DNA from: JAVVHH01 sp965276815
GTDB lineage: Bacteria > Pseudomonadota > Alphaproteobacteria > Acetobacterales > Acetobacteraceae
Assembly: GCA_965276815.1 (NCBI GenBank)
Contig: CBDIBE010000011.1
Location: 1-64,000, forward strand
Direction: 5' to 3'
Length of the DNA stretch: 64,000 bases
Below the pieces are notes generated by a model that ran no database searches, was not told where the DNA came from, and worked only from the letters and a program-made list of their open reading frames with translations. Every line of letters starts with the position of its first letter. Within the stretch, counting starts at the first letter, position 1. The position numbers and the translations under genes were made by a program. This document shows, in pieces, positions 50,224-58,857 of the stretch.

Positions 50224-50832
50224 ATGGCTGTCGACGGTTATATGTATTTTCTCCCGTATACGGGCGCCTACCTGAAGTCCGAATCCACGGTCGATCTCTC
50301 CAAGCAGGGGACCGACCCGCTCGCCAAGCAGTTCAAGTTCTCCGACTACGCCGGCAGTGCGACGAATGCCATGGACCCGAATAAAGGCCTGTTCGAAATC
50401 GAGGACTTCAGCTTCGATATCGAGCAGACCCTCAACATCGGAAGCCAGAGCACCGGCGCTGGCGCCGGCAAGGTCACCTTCAACCCGTTCTCGATCACCC
50501 GCAAGATCGACAAGTCATCGCCGGTCTTCTTCCAGATGGCCTGCTCGGGAACCGCGTTCAAACAAGTTGTCCTCGGCCTGCGCAAATCGTCCGGCGGCGA
50601 CACGGCCGGCAAGACCTACCTGGTGTTCAACTTCAAGCTCGTCGCCGTGAAGACCATCAGCTGGTCCTATGACGACGAGTCCCCCAAGGAGACCGTCACT
50701 TTCGAATATGGCGGACTCCAGGTTCACTACACCCCGCAGAAGCCAGGCGGCGACATGGACGCCATCGTCCCCGGCGGCTGGAACCGAGTTCGCAACGTCT
50801 CCGACGTCGATCCGACCGCGCTGATCAATTAG
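50224..50832 (+). CDS. hcp: Hcp (TssD), T6SS inner-tube protein
   Basis: This 202-aa tube protein has FEIEDFSFDIEQTLNIGSQS, GAGKVTFNPFSITRKIDKSS, VFFQMACSGTAFKQVVLGLR and VFNFKLVAVKTISWSYDDES, then TFEYGGLQVHYTPQKP. It is longer than the common 160-170-residue Hcp, with an extended N-terminal loop (about residues 15-52) and a C-terminal GGWNRVRNVSDVDPTALIN tail. No toxin domain is fused. A strong AAGGAGAG RBS lies 5-6 nt before the ATG, fitting the high expression expected for the tube subunit. Confidence 0.95.
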   Translation: MAVDGYMYFLPYTGAYLKSESTVDLSKQGTDPLAKQFKFSDYAGSATNAMDPNKGLFEIEDFSFDIEQTLNIGSQSTGAGAGKVTFNPFSITRKIDKSSPVFFQMACSGTAFKQVVLGLRKSSGGDTAGKTYLVFNFKLVAVKTISWSYDDESPKETVTFEYGGLQVHYTPQKPGGDMDAIVPGGWNRVRNVSDVDPTALIN

Positions 50833-50846
50833 CCGAGTAGAGCACG

Positions 50847-51674
50847 TTGGACGCTGCACGCGAGCTATTGCGAGAGGGCAACGTCCAACGCGCCCTGGAC
50901 CAACTCAAGCAGGACGTACGCAAGGCGCCGCGCGACCCGCGCCTGCGTACGTTCCTTTTCCAGATGTTCTGCATCACCGGCGAGTGGGACCGCGCGCTCA
51001 CCCAGCTCAAAGTCGTCCACGAACTCGACCCCACGGCCGAGGCCATGGCGACCACTTATCAATCGGCGATACGCTGCGAAATCCTCCGCGAGAAGATCTT
51101 CCGCGGCGAACGCTCCCCCACCGTGTTCGGGGATCCCGGCGATTGGGTGCCGTTGCTGATCGAGGCGACCAAGCTGCTCGCCACCGGCCAGGCCGCCGAC
51201 GCGGCCAAGCTTCGCGATGCCGCCTTCGAAGCCGCGCCCACTGCCGAATGCGTCGTCAACGGCACGGCTTGCGAGTGGGTCGCCGACGCCGACCCGCGCC
51301 TTGGCCCCATAATCGAAGCGGTGGTCGAGGGCCGCTATATGTGGATCCCGCTGCATCGCGTGAAATGGCTCGCCGTTGAGGCTCCGGCCGATCTGCGCGA
51401 TCAAGTCTGGATGCCCGCCCGCTTCACCTGGACCAATGAAGGCGAAGCCGTCGCCCTCATCCCCACCCGCTACCCCGGCTCCGCCGCTTCGTCCGACCCG
51501 GCCATCCAGCTCGCGCGCAAGACCGATTGGGACGAGTGCCATGAGGACTGGGCGCTGCCGATCGGCCAACGCGTGCTCGTCACCAATACCGACGAGATCG
51601 CCCTGATGGACATCCGCAAGCTCTCCTTCGTCCAAGAACCCGCGCCAGCGCCGGCCACCGCCGGCGCCACCTAG
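50847..51674 (+). CDS. tagJ: TagJ (ImpE/SciE), T6SS accessory protein
   Basis: This 275-aa protein matches ImpE/TagJ. It has N-terminal TPR-like helices (ARELLREGNVQRALDQLKQD, RLRTFLFQMFCITGEWDRAL) and a C-terminal beta-rich domain with WIPLHRVKWLAVEAPADLRD, VWMPARFTWTNEGEAVALIP and DIRKLSFV. TagJ proteins bind TssB and can modulate ClpV recruitment. The start at 50847 is a TTG, since no ATG fits upstream of the conserved first helix. The gap to hcp is 14 nt, and tssE follows 3 nt after the stop. Confidence 0.9.
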   Translation: MDAARELLREGNVQRALDQLKQDVRKAPRDPRLRTFLFQMFCITGEWDRALTQLKVVHELDPTAEAMATTYQSAIRCEILREKIFRGERSPTVFGDPGDWVPLLIEATKLLATGQAADAAKLRDAAFEAAPTAECVVNGTACEWVADADPRLGPIIEAVVEGRYMWIPLHRVKWLAVEAPADLRDQVWMPARFTWTNEGEAVALIPTRYPGSAASSDPAIQLARKTDWDECHEDWALPIGQRVLVTNTDEIALMDIRKLSFVQEPAPAPATAGAT

Positions 51675-51677
51675 ACC

Positions 51678-52187
51678 ATGTCCGGGCTGAAAGGCCGTGA
51701 GAGGCTGCAGCCGTCGCTGCTCGATCGCTTGACGGACAATAACCGCTCCGCCAAGCGCGATGCACCAGACGAGCAAGTGCTGACTTTGCCACAACTGCGG
51801 CTGGCGGTGCTGCGCGATCTCGCCTCCCTGCTCAACACCTCCAATCTCGAGACGATCAGCGACATGTCGGGGGCGCCGCTCGCGGCGAAATCGACCGTCA
51901 ATTACGGCATTCCCGGTTTCGCCGGCTTGCTGGAAAACACGCACCGTGTCGAAGCCCTGGAAGAACAGCTCGCGACCGCCATCCGCGCCTTCGAACCGCG
52001 CATCCGCAGCGAAAGCCTCAAGGTCCGCAGCCGCGGCACATCAGAGGATCCTGGCATGCACGCTCTGGTCTTCATCATCGAGGGTGAGCTCTGGGCCCAG
52101 CCCGTGCCGCAGCAGCTCTTCCTCGAAACCAAGATCGAGGTCGAAAGCCGCACTGCCGCGATCAGCGAAACCAAGAGCACCGAGTAA
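51678..52187 (+). CDS. tssE: TssE, T6SS baseplate gp25-like protein
   Basis: This 169-aa protein has the start MSGLKGRERLQPSLLDRLTD, typical of TssE, and the gp25-like core LPQLRLAVLRDLASLLNTSN, SVNYGIPGF-like VNYGIPGFAGL and LRSESLKVRS-like IRSESLKVRSRG. TssE sits in the baseplate with TssF and TssG, and the gp25-type EPR-like segment appears here as FEPRIRSESLKV. Its TAA stop overlaps the ATG of tssF by one base (TAATG), so translation is coupled. Confidence 0.93.
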   Translation: MSGLKGRERLQPSLLDRLTDNNRSAKRDAPDEQVLTLPQLRLAVLRDLASLLNTSNLETISDMSGAPLAAKSTVNYGIPGFAGLLENTHRVEALEEQLATAIRAFEPRIRSESLKVRSRGTSEDPGMHALVFIIEGELWAQPVPQQLFLETKIEVESRTAAISETKSTE

Positions 52188-54061
52188 TGGACCCGCGGCT
52201 GCTGCGTCATTACGAAGCCGAGCTGCAGTTCATGCGCGACATGGGCCAGGAGTTCGCCGCCGAGTTCCCAAAGATCGCGTCCCGCCTCGAGCTCGGCAAT
52301 ACCGAGATCGCCGACCCCTATGTCGAGCGCCTGATGGAGGGCTTCGCCTTCCTGACCGCGCGCATCCAGCTCAAGATGGAGTCGGAGTTCCCGACCTTCA
52401 CGCAGTCGCTGCTGCAGATGGTCTACCCGCACTACCTCGCCCCGACGCCCTCCATGGCGATCGTCAAGGTGACGCCCAGCCCAGAGCTGAAGGACAAGAT
52501 CAACGGCATCGTCCTGCCCGCCGGGACCGAACTGCGCAGCCTGCTCGGGACCGAGGACCAGACCAACTGCGTCTTCCGCACGGCGCACGAGCTGAACCTG
52601 CTGCCGATCGAGCTCGCGGAGGCCGAATACATCGGCGCGCAGGCGGGCGTCGCCGCGCTGAACCTGCCGGACCCCGGCAACGCCAAGGCCGCCATCCGGC
52701 TGCGCCTCAAGACGATGGGCGGCATGCCCGTCAGCAAACTCTCGCTGGAGCGGCTGAGCTTCTATCTCGGCGGTCCCGAAGGCCCGCGCATGCGGCTCTA
52801 CGAGCAGCTTTCCGCCCAAGTCACCGCGATCGTCGCCCGCCCCGGCACCCGGCCGCTGCCCTGGCAGGAGCGCTTACCGGTCTCATCGCTGCAGCCCGCC
52901 GGGTTCTCCGAGGCGGAGGCGCTGCTGCCAAAGGCGCCCGTCTCCTTCGACGGCTACCGCCTGCTACAGGAATACTACGCGCTGCCCGAGCGCTTCCTGT
53001 TCTTCACCCTCGCCGGGCTCGACCGTGCCGCGATCCGCTGCACCTCGCCGGACCTGGAGATCATCATCCTGCTCGACCGCGCCGAGCCGGCGTTGGCCGC
53101 TTTCGGCCCCGAGCACATGCAGCTCAACTGCACCCCGGCCGCCAATCTGTTCCCCAAGCGCAGCGACCGCATCAACATCACCGCCCGTGACGCCGAACAG
53201 ATGATCGTGCCGGACCGGATGCGGCCACTCGATTACGAGGTGTTCTCGGTCGGGTCCGTCGAGGGCTTCCCAGCCGATGGCGGCCCGAGCCAGCCCTTCA
53301 TGCCCTTCTACGCCGCCAACGATCTCAGCCGGAACCCAGGCCACCGCAGCTACTACACGCTCCGCCGCGAGCCGCATCAGCTCTCGTCACGCGCCCGCAT
53401 CCGCGGTCCGCGCTCGAGCTATCTCGGCCACGACGTCTTCATCTCCCTCGTCGACGCCGACAACGTCCCGGTGTCAGACGATCTCCGCCAGCTCGGCCTC
53501 GACCTGATGTGCACCAATCGCGACCTGCCGATCTCGATGCCGGTCGGCAAGAAAAACACCGATTTTACCGTCGTGGTGAACGCGCCCATCGCCTCGATCC
53601 GCTGCCTCGCCGGCCCCACGAACCCGCGCCCCTGCCGCGGCGACGGCGAATACGCCTGGCGCTTCATTTCGCATCTCGGCCTCAACTATCTGAGCCTCAC
53701 CGATACCGACCGTGCCCACGGCGCCGCCGCGCTGCGCGAGCTGCTGCGCCTCTACATCCCGCAGAACGCCTCGGTCTCCGCGCGCCAGCTCGAGGGCGTG
53801 CTCTCCGTCGAAACCGCCCCGATCGTGCGCCGCATCCCCGGGGCCGGGCCGGTCTGCGCCGGGCGCGGCCTGCAAGTCACGCTTACCATCGACGATTCCG
53901 CATTCGGCGGCACCGGCGGCATCCTGCTCGCCGCCGTACTCGACCGCTTCTTCGCCAAATACGTCTCCATCAACGCCTTCACCGAGACGGTGATGCGCAG
54001 CCCCGACCGCGGCCAAGTCATGCGCTGGCCCATGCGTCTCGGCAGCCGCCCCGTCCTATGA
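52187..54061 (+). CDS. tssF: TssF (VasA), T6SS baseplate protein
   Basis: This 624-aa protein opens MDPRLLRHYEAELQFMRDMG, typical of TssF, with GQEFAAEFPKIASRLEL, DPYVERLMEGFAFLTARIQL and FPTFTQSLLQMVYPHYLAPT. The middle has SFYLGGPEGPRMRLYEQL and the C-terminal domain has PTNPRPCRGDGEYAWRFISH and LNYLSL. The usual TssF length is about 590-630, so it is complete. It forms a baseplate wedge with TssE and TssG. The normal partner gene tssG is separated from it by an inserted DUF29 gene. Confidence 0.96.
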   Translation: MDPRLLRHYEAELQFMRDMGQEFAAEFPKIASRLELGNTEIADPYVERLMEGFAFLTARIQLKMESEFPTFTQSLLQMVYPHYLAPTPSMAIVKVTPSPELKDKINGIVLPAGTELRSLLGTEDQTNCVFRTAHELNLLPIELAEAEYIGAQAGVAALNLPDPGNAKAAIRLRLKTMGGMPVSKLSLERLSFYLGGPEGPRMRLYEQLSAQVTAIVARPGTRPLPWQERLPVSSLQPAGFSEAEALLPKAPVSFDGYRLLQEYYALPERFLFFTLAGLDRAAIRCTSPDLEIIILLDRAEPALAAFGPEHMQLNCTPAANLFPKRSDRINITARDAEQMIVPDRMRPLDYEVFSVGSVEGFPADGGPSQPFMPFYAANDLSRNPGHRSYYTLRREPHQLSSRARIRGPRSSYLGHDVFISLVDADNVPVSDDLRQLGLDLMCTNRDLPISMPVGKKNTDFTVVVNAPIASIRCLAGPTNPRPCRGDGEYAWRFISHLGLNYLSLTDTDRAHGAAALRELLRLYIPQNASVSARQLEGVLSVETAPIVRRIPGAGPVCAGRGLQVTLTIDDSAFGGTGGILLAAVLDRFFAKYVSINAFTETVMRSPDRGQVMRWPMRLGSRPVL

Positions 54062-54120
54062 CGCATGTTCCTTTGCACCCGACAGACAAGCCCTATCTTG
54101 GGCTCAAGGAGGGGTAGGGC

Positions 54121-54567
54121 ATGGGCGATCTCTATGAAGCGGACGTGTTCGAGTGGTCGCAGCAGCAAGCGGCGCTCCTGCGCAGGCACGCGGTCGGCGA
54201 GAAGCTGAACGAGCGGCCCGACTGGGGCAACATCATCGAGGAAATCGAGAGCGTGGGGCGCAGCGAAGTCCGGGCCATCGAGGCATGGCTTTTCCAGGCG
54301 TTCGTGCATGACTTGAAAGCCGAGGGCTGGCCGCTATCCCAGGACGAGCCGCACTGGCGCGCGGAGGCGCGTGGCTTCCGGGCACAGGCGCGCCGCAACT
54401 ATCGGCCCTCCATGCGGCAGCAGATCGACATCGCCGGCCTCTACAACGACGCGCTGCGGGCGATGCCGGACACGCTCGACAGCCAGCCTCCCCTCCCGGT
54501 GTCCCCCACTTGCCCCGTCCCGCTCGAAGAGCTGCTGGGCGCTGGCGCGAGCCCGCCATGTCCCTAA
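54121..54567 (+). CDS. DUF29 protein inserted between tssF and tssG
   Basis: This 148-aa protein begins MGDLYEADVFEWSQQQAALL and has RPDWGNIIEEIESVGRSEVR and FVHDLKAEGWP, the DUF29 pattern. It is a small, helical, probably cytoplasmic protein without signal or membrane segments. DUF29 has no established function and is common in cyanobacteria and alphaproteobacteria, often as free-standing copies. Its end overlaps the tssG start by 10 nt in a different frame, so translation is coupled. The 59-nt gap after tssF and the tight link to tssG suggest it is expressed as part of the T6SS operon. Confidence 0.85.
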   Translation: MGDLYEADVFEWSQQQAALLRRHAVGEKLNERPDWGNIIEEIESVGRSEVRAIEAWLFQAFVHDLKAEGWPLSQDEPHWRAEARGFRAQARRNYRPSMRQQIDIAGLYNDALRAMPDTLDSQPPLPVSPTCPVPLEELLGAGASPPCP

Positions 54568-55679
54568 CCTTCCCGGAACTCGAACCCCCCGATACCCCGC
54601 CGGCATCCCAACCGCGCCGCACCACAGCGCCTTTCGTCGCCCGCCTCGCCGCCGCCCCGCACAAATTCGAGTTCTACCAAGTCATGCGCCTGCTCGAGGC
54701 GCTGCACCCCGGCCGTCCCCGCTTCGGCCGCAGCGTCCGCCCCAAGGACGACCTGCTGCGCCTCGCGCAAGAACCCTCCGTCACCCACGCCCCCGCCTCG
54801 CTCGCCGGCTACGAACCCGGCGAAGATGACCGCCCCGACCGCCTGCTCGTCCACTTCTTCGGCCTGTTCGGCCCCGACGGCCCGCTCCCGCTGCATCTGA
54901 CCGAACACGCCCGCGACCGTCAGCGCAACCAGCACGACCCGACCTTCGCCCGCTTCGTCGACCTGTTCCACCACCGCAGCCTGTCGCTATTCTACCGCGC
55001 CTGGGCCGACGTCCGTCCCACCATCAGCTTCGACCGCCCGGAGCAGGACCGCTTCGCCCTCTACATGGCCTGCCTGACCGGCTACGGCACGCTCGGCCTG
55101 CGCGACCGCGACGCCATGCCCGATCTGACGAAGCTTCACTTCGCCGGTCACCTGACCAACCAGACAAGGCACGCCGAAGGCCTCGGCAGCATCCTATCCG
55201 CCTTCTTCGACATGCAAGTTCACGTCGAGAGCTTCATCGGCGCCTGGCTGACCCTCCCCGCCTCCGACTACACCCGGTTGGGCGCCGGCGCCGCGACCGC
55301 TGGGCTCGGCCAATCCGCCCTGCTCGGCAGCCGGGTCTGGGGCCGCCAGCACAAGTTCCGCATCGTCTTCGGCCCCCTCTCGCTCGCCGAATATGAACGC
55401 CTGCTCCCCGGCGGCCTCAGCTTCCACCGCCTGATCCCGATCGTGCGCAACTACGCCGGCGACGTGCTGATCTGGGACGTCAACCTGATCCTTCGACGCA
55501 ACGAAGTCCCGCCGATCCAGCTCGGCCGCAAAGGCCGCCTCGGCTGGACCACCTGGCTGATGCCGCGCCGCGCCGAGACCGACGCGGCCGACCTGCACCT
55601 CGACGCGAGCGCCGATAGCCCCGCCTTGAGCATCGACGCCTCGACTATCGAGAAAAAAACCGGACGGAAGGATACGTGA
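54558..55679 (+). CDS. tssG: TssG (VasB), T6SS baseplate protein
   Basis: This 373-aa protein has the TssG pattern: FEFYQVMRLLEALHPGRPRF, FGLFGPDGPLPLHLTEHARD, TFARFVDLFHHRSLSLFYRA, GFGTL-like TGYGTLGLRDRDAM, and SRVWGRQHKFRIVFGPLSLA. TssG joins two TssF chains in the baseplate wedge. The ATG at 54558 lies within the end of the DUF29 gene and is preferred to upstream starts because the conserved helix follows it. The stop lies 1 nt before the clpV ATG. The C-terminal 40 residues are variable. Confidence 0.94.
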   Translation: MSLTFPELEPPDTPPASQPRRTTAPFVARLAAAPHKFEFYQVMRLLEALHPGRPRFGRSVRPKDDLLRLAQEPSVTHAPASLAGYEPGEDDRPDRLLVHFFGLFGPDGPLPLHLTEHARDRQRNQHDPTFARFVDLFHHRSLSLFYRAWADVRPTISFDRPEQDRFALYMACLTGYGTLGLRDRDAMPDLTKLHFAGHLTNQTRHAEGLGSILSAFFDMQVHVESFIGAWLTLPASDYTRLGAGAATAGLGQSALLGSRVWGRQHKFRIVFGPLSLAEYERLLPGGLSFHRLIPIVRNYAGDVLIWDVNLILRRNEVPPIQLGRKGRLGWTTWLMPRRAETDAADLHLDASADSPALSIDASTIEKKTGRKDT

Positions 55680-55680
55680 C

Positions 55681-58359
55681 ATGACAGAGATCAGCCGCGC
55701 CAACCTGTTCGGCAAGCTGAACCCGGTCGGCTACCGCGCCATCGAAGGCGCCACCGTGTTCTGCAAGCTGCGCGGCAACCCCTATGTCGAGCTGGTGCAC
55801 TGGCTGCACCAGATCCTCAACACCCAGGACAGCGACATCCACCGCCTCGTCAAGCATTTCGAGATCGACCCGTCCCGCCTCGCCGCGGATCTCACCGCCA
55901 CGCTCGACAAGCTCCCCCGCGGCGCCACCGCGATCTCCGACTTCGCCCCGCAGATCGAGGAAGCCATCGAGCGCGCCTGGGTGTTCGGCACGCTGATGTT
56001 CAACGTCAGCCAGATCCGCACCGGCCACCTCATCCTCGGCATGCTGAAGACGCCGGCGCTCCGCAACGCGCTGTTCGCGATCTCCCGCGAATGGGGCAAG
56101 ATCAAGCCCGACGCGTTGTCCGACGATTTTAATGGCATCCTCGGCACCTCGCCCGAGACCGCCATGGCGTCCACCGACGGCAGCACCGCCGGCGCCCCCG
56201 GCGAGTCCAGCGGCGCCATCGCCCCCGCGCAGATGGGCAAGCAGGAAGCCCTGCAGAAATTCTCCATTGACCTCACCGAGCGCGCCGCCAAAGGCGAGAT
56301 CGACCCGGTGACCGGTCGCGACGCCGAAATCCGCCAGGTCGTCGACGTACTGATGCGCCGCCGCCAGAACAACCCGATCCTCACCGGCGAGGCCGGCGTC
56401 GGCAAGACCGCAATCGTCGAAGGCTTCGCGCTCCGCATCGCCGCCGGCGACGTCCCGCCCCAGCTCAAGGACGTGACACTCCGCACCCTCGACGTCGGCC
56501 TGCTGCAGGCCGGCGCCAGCATGAAGGGCGAGTTCGAGCAGCGCCTGCGCCAAGTGATCGAGGAGGTCCAATCCTCGCCCAAGCCAATCATCCTGTTCAT
56601 CGACGAGGCACACACGTTGATCGGCGCCGGCGGTGCAGCCGGCACCGGCGACGCCGCCAACCTCCTCAAACCCGCGCTCGCCCGCGGCACGCTGCGGACC
56701 ATCGCCGCCACCACCTTTGCCGAATACAAGAAATACTTCGAAAAGGACCCGGCGCTCACCCGCCGCTTCCAAGTCGTCCAGGTCGACGAGCCCGACGAGC
56801 ACAAGGCCATCCTGATGATGCGCGGCATCGTCTCCCCGCTCGAGAAGCATCACAAAGTACAGATCCTTGACGAAGCGATCGAGGCCGCCGTCCGCCTGTC
56901 GCACCGTTACATTCCGGCCCGCCAGCTCCCCGACAAATCAGTGAGCCTGCTCGACACCGCCTCTGCCCGCGTCGCCATCAGCCAGCACGCCGTCCCGCCC
57001 GCCGTCGAAGACACCCGCCGCCGCATTTCCGCGCTCGAGACCGAGGGCGAGATCATCGGCCGCGAGCAGGCCGTCGGCATCGAAGTCGGCGACCGCGCCA
57101 TCAAGGTCGCAAAGAGCCTCGAGCAGGAGCGCGAGACTCTGTCTGGCCTAGAAGCCCGCTGGGAAAAGGAGCGCGGCCTGGTCGAGCAGATCCTGGCCTT
57201 GCGCGCCAAGCTGCGCGAAGCCGGCGCCGCCATCGACCAGCCCACCGGCGACGCCCCGCCGCCGCCCGACCGTGAAGCCCAGCTCACCGAGCTGCGCCGT
57301 CTGCAGGCCGAACTCGCGGAACATCAGGGCGAATCGCCACTAATCCTCCCCAGCGTCGACCGCCAGGCCGTCGCCGCCGTGGTTGGCGACTGGACCGGCA
57401 TCCCCGTTGGCCGCATGGTCCGCAACGAGGCGTCCGCCGTGCTGAGCCTTGCCGGCACCCTGGCGCAGCGCGTCGTCGGCCAGGATCACGGCCTCAAGAT
57501 GATCGCCCGCCGGGTCCAGACCTCGCGCGCCGGCCTCGACAACCCCTCCAAGCCGGTCGGCGTGTTCATGCTCTGCGGTCCCTCCGGCGTCGGCAAGACC
57601 GAGACCGCGCTCGCCATCGCCGAATCGCTCTACGGCGGCGAGCAGAACTTGATCACCATCAACATGAGCGAATTCCAGGAAGCGCACACCGTCAGCACGC
57701 TGAAGGGCGCGCCGCCGGGCTACGTCGGCTATGGCGAGGGCGGCGTGCTCACCGAGGCCGTCCGCCGCAAGCCCTATTCCGTCGTCCTGCTTGACGAGAT
57801 CGAGAAGGCGCACCCGGACGTGCACGAGATCTTCTTCCAGGTGTTCGACAAAGGGAACATGGAGGATGGCGAAGGCCGCTCGATCGACTTCCGCAACACC
57901 CTGATCCTGCTGACCAGCAACGTCGGCACCGACCTGGTTATGGGGATGACCAAGGACCCCGACCTGATGCCGGAGGTCGAAGAGATCGCCAAGGCGTTGC
58001 GCGAGCCGCTACAGAAAGTCTTCCCGCCCGCGCTACTCGGCCGCCTGATCGTGATCCCTTATTTGCCGCTGGCGCCGGACGTCATGCGCGGCATCATCCA
58101 GCTGCAACTGGGCCGCATCAAGCGCCGCATCGAGGAAACCCGCGGCATCCCCTTCACCTACGACGATGCGGTCGTGGAACTCATCGCCTCCCGCTGCAAC
58201 GAGCCGGAGAGCGGCGGCCGCATCATCGACAACATCCTGACCAACACGATGCTGCCCGACATCAGCGGCGCCTTCCTGACCCGTATGCTGGAAGGCCACC
58301 CCCCCACGCTGGTCCGCGTCGGCGTCGACGGCACCGACTTCACCTACGCCTTCGAGTAA
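55681..58359 (+). CDS. clpV: TssH (ClpV), T6SS sheath-disassembly AAA+ ATPase
   Basis: This 892-aa AAA+ protein has a Clp-type N-domain (residues about 20-160), which binds the contracted TssC sheath. The first nucleotide-binding domain has GEAGVGKT at 236-243 (Walker A) and ILFIDEAHTLIGAGG (Walker B). A coiled-coil middle region precedes the second NBD with GPSGVGKTE from 633, GYVGYGEGGVLTEAVRRKPY, and LLDEIEKAHPDVHEIFFQVF. It uses ATP to refold the sheath for another firing. Its start lies 1 nt after the tssG stop. It ends the structural operon, and a REP-like hairpin follows. Confidence 0.97.
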   Translation: MTEISRANLFGKLNPVGYRAIEGATVFCKLRGNPYVELVHWLHQILNTQDSDIHRLVKHFEIDPSRLAADLTATLDKLPRGATAISDFAPQIEEAIERAWVFGTLMFNVSQIRTGHLILGMLKTPALRNALFAISREWGKIKPDALSDDFNGILGTSPETAMASTDGSTAGAPGESSGAIAPAQMGKQEALQKFSIDLTERAAKGEIDPVTGRDAEIRQVVDVLMRRRQNNPILTGEAGVGKTAIVEGFALRIAAGDVPPQLKDVTLRTLDVGLLQAGASMKGEFEQRLRQVIEEVQSSPKPIILFIDEAHTLIGAGGAAGTGDAANLLKPALARGTLRTIAATTFAEYKKYFEKDPALTRRFQVVQVDEPDEHKAILMMRGIVSPLEKHHKVQILDEAIEAAVRLSHRYIPARQLPDKSVSLLDTASARVAISQHAVPPAVEDTRRRISALETEGEIIGREQAVGIEVGDRAIKVAKSLEQERETLSGLEARWEKERGLVEQILALRAKLREAGAAIDQPTGDAPPPPDREAQLTELRRLQAELAEHQGESPLILPSVDRQAVAAVVGDWTGIPVGRMVRNEASAVLSLAGTLAQRVVGQDHGLKMIARRVQTSRAGLDNPSKPVGVFMLCGPSGVGKTETALAIAESLYGGEQNLITINMSEFQEAHTVSTLKGAPPGYVGYGEGGVLTEAVRRKPYSVVLLDEIEKAHPDVHEIFFQVFDKGNMEDGEGRSIDFRNTLILLTSNVGTDLVMGMTKDPDLMPEVEEIAKALREPLQKVFPPALLGRLIVIPYLPLAPDVMRGIIQLQLGRIKRRIEETRGIPFTYDDAVVELIASRCNEPESGGRIIDNILTNTMLPDISGAFLTRMLEGHPPTLVRVGVDGTDFTYAFE

Positions 58360-58373
58360 CCAGCGCCCGCGAG

Positions 58374-58407
58374 CCCTCTCCCTGCAGGAGAGGGTTGGGT
58401 CAGGGTG
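58374..58407. repeat. REP-like palindromic repeat, copy 2, downstream of clpV
   Basis: CCCTCTCC (58374-58381) pairs perfectly with GGAGAGGG (58387-58394) around a 5-nt loop, followed by TTGGGTCAGGGTG. It is the same kind of element as at 325-358 and lies between the convergent clpV and DUF4112 genes. It may also act as a transcription end. Confidence 0.65.
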
Positions 58408-58411
58408 TGTC

Positions 58412-58786
58412 CTAACCTCGCCGCCCCCGAAGCCACTCCTCCATCAGCGCCAAATTCCGCAAATTCGCCTTGAAGGTCATGTCGAACAGGTCGCCGACGA
58501 TCGGCACCGAGCCGCCCACGACCTCGATCGCCACATTGGCCGCCATCTGCGCCAGCAACGCCTTCGGCACGCCCAGCCGCTTGGCTTCCCAAATCAGGTA
58601 GAGCGACACCGCACCGAGCGCCACATCCCCCGCCACCGGCCACAGCCCAATCAGGCTGTTCACCCCAAAGCGGAACTTCGTCCCCGGCAGCCCGAACTGC
58701 GCGTCCAGCAGCCAAGCGAGCCGGCGCAATTGCGCTACTCTGGCCGTCGCGTCGAACGCGCGGGAGTCGAACGTCGTGGTCGCCAT
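58412..58786 (-). CDS. DUF4112 membrane protein
   Basis: This 124-aa protein has RRLAWLLDAQFGLPGTKFRF near its start, GLWPVAGDVALGAVSLYLIW as a first membrane segment, and AANVAIEVVGGSVPIVGDLF as a second. It ends FDMTFKANLRNLALMEEWL. This matches the DUF4112 family, whose members are small inner-membrane proteins of unknown function. The gene is convergent with clpV and separated from it by the REP-like element. The ATG at 58786 begins the protein with MATTTFDSRAF. Confidence 0.88.
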   Translation of the reverse strand: MATTTFDSRAFDATARVAQLRRLAWLLDAQFGLPGTKFRFGVNSLIGLWPVAGDVALGAVSLYLIWEAKRLGVPKALLAQMAANVAIEVVGGSVPIVGDLFDMTFKANLRNLALMEEWLRGRRG

Positions 58787-58857
58787 GGCACGAATCCTCT
58801 ACTAACGCGCCGACGATGTCGTGTGGCCGGCAGCCCAATGCAAGCGGAGCCTATCGG

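Noticed and set aside
50224..50832. Hcp fused to an effector domain because of its 202-residue length
   Set aside because: Extra length is spread over an N-terminal loop and a short tail; no toxin-like domain is seen.
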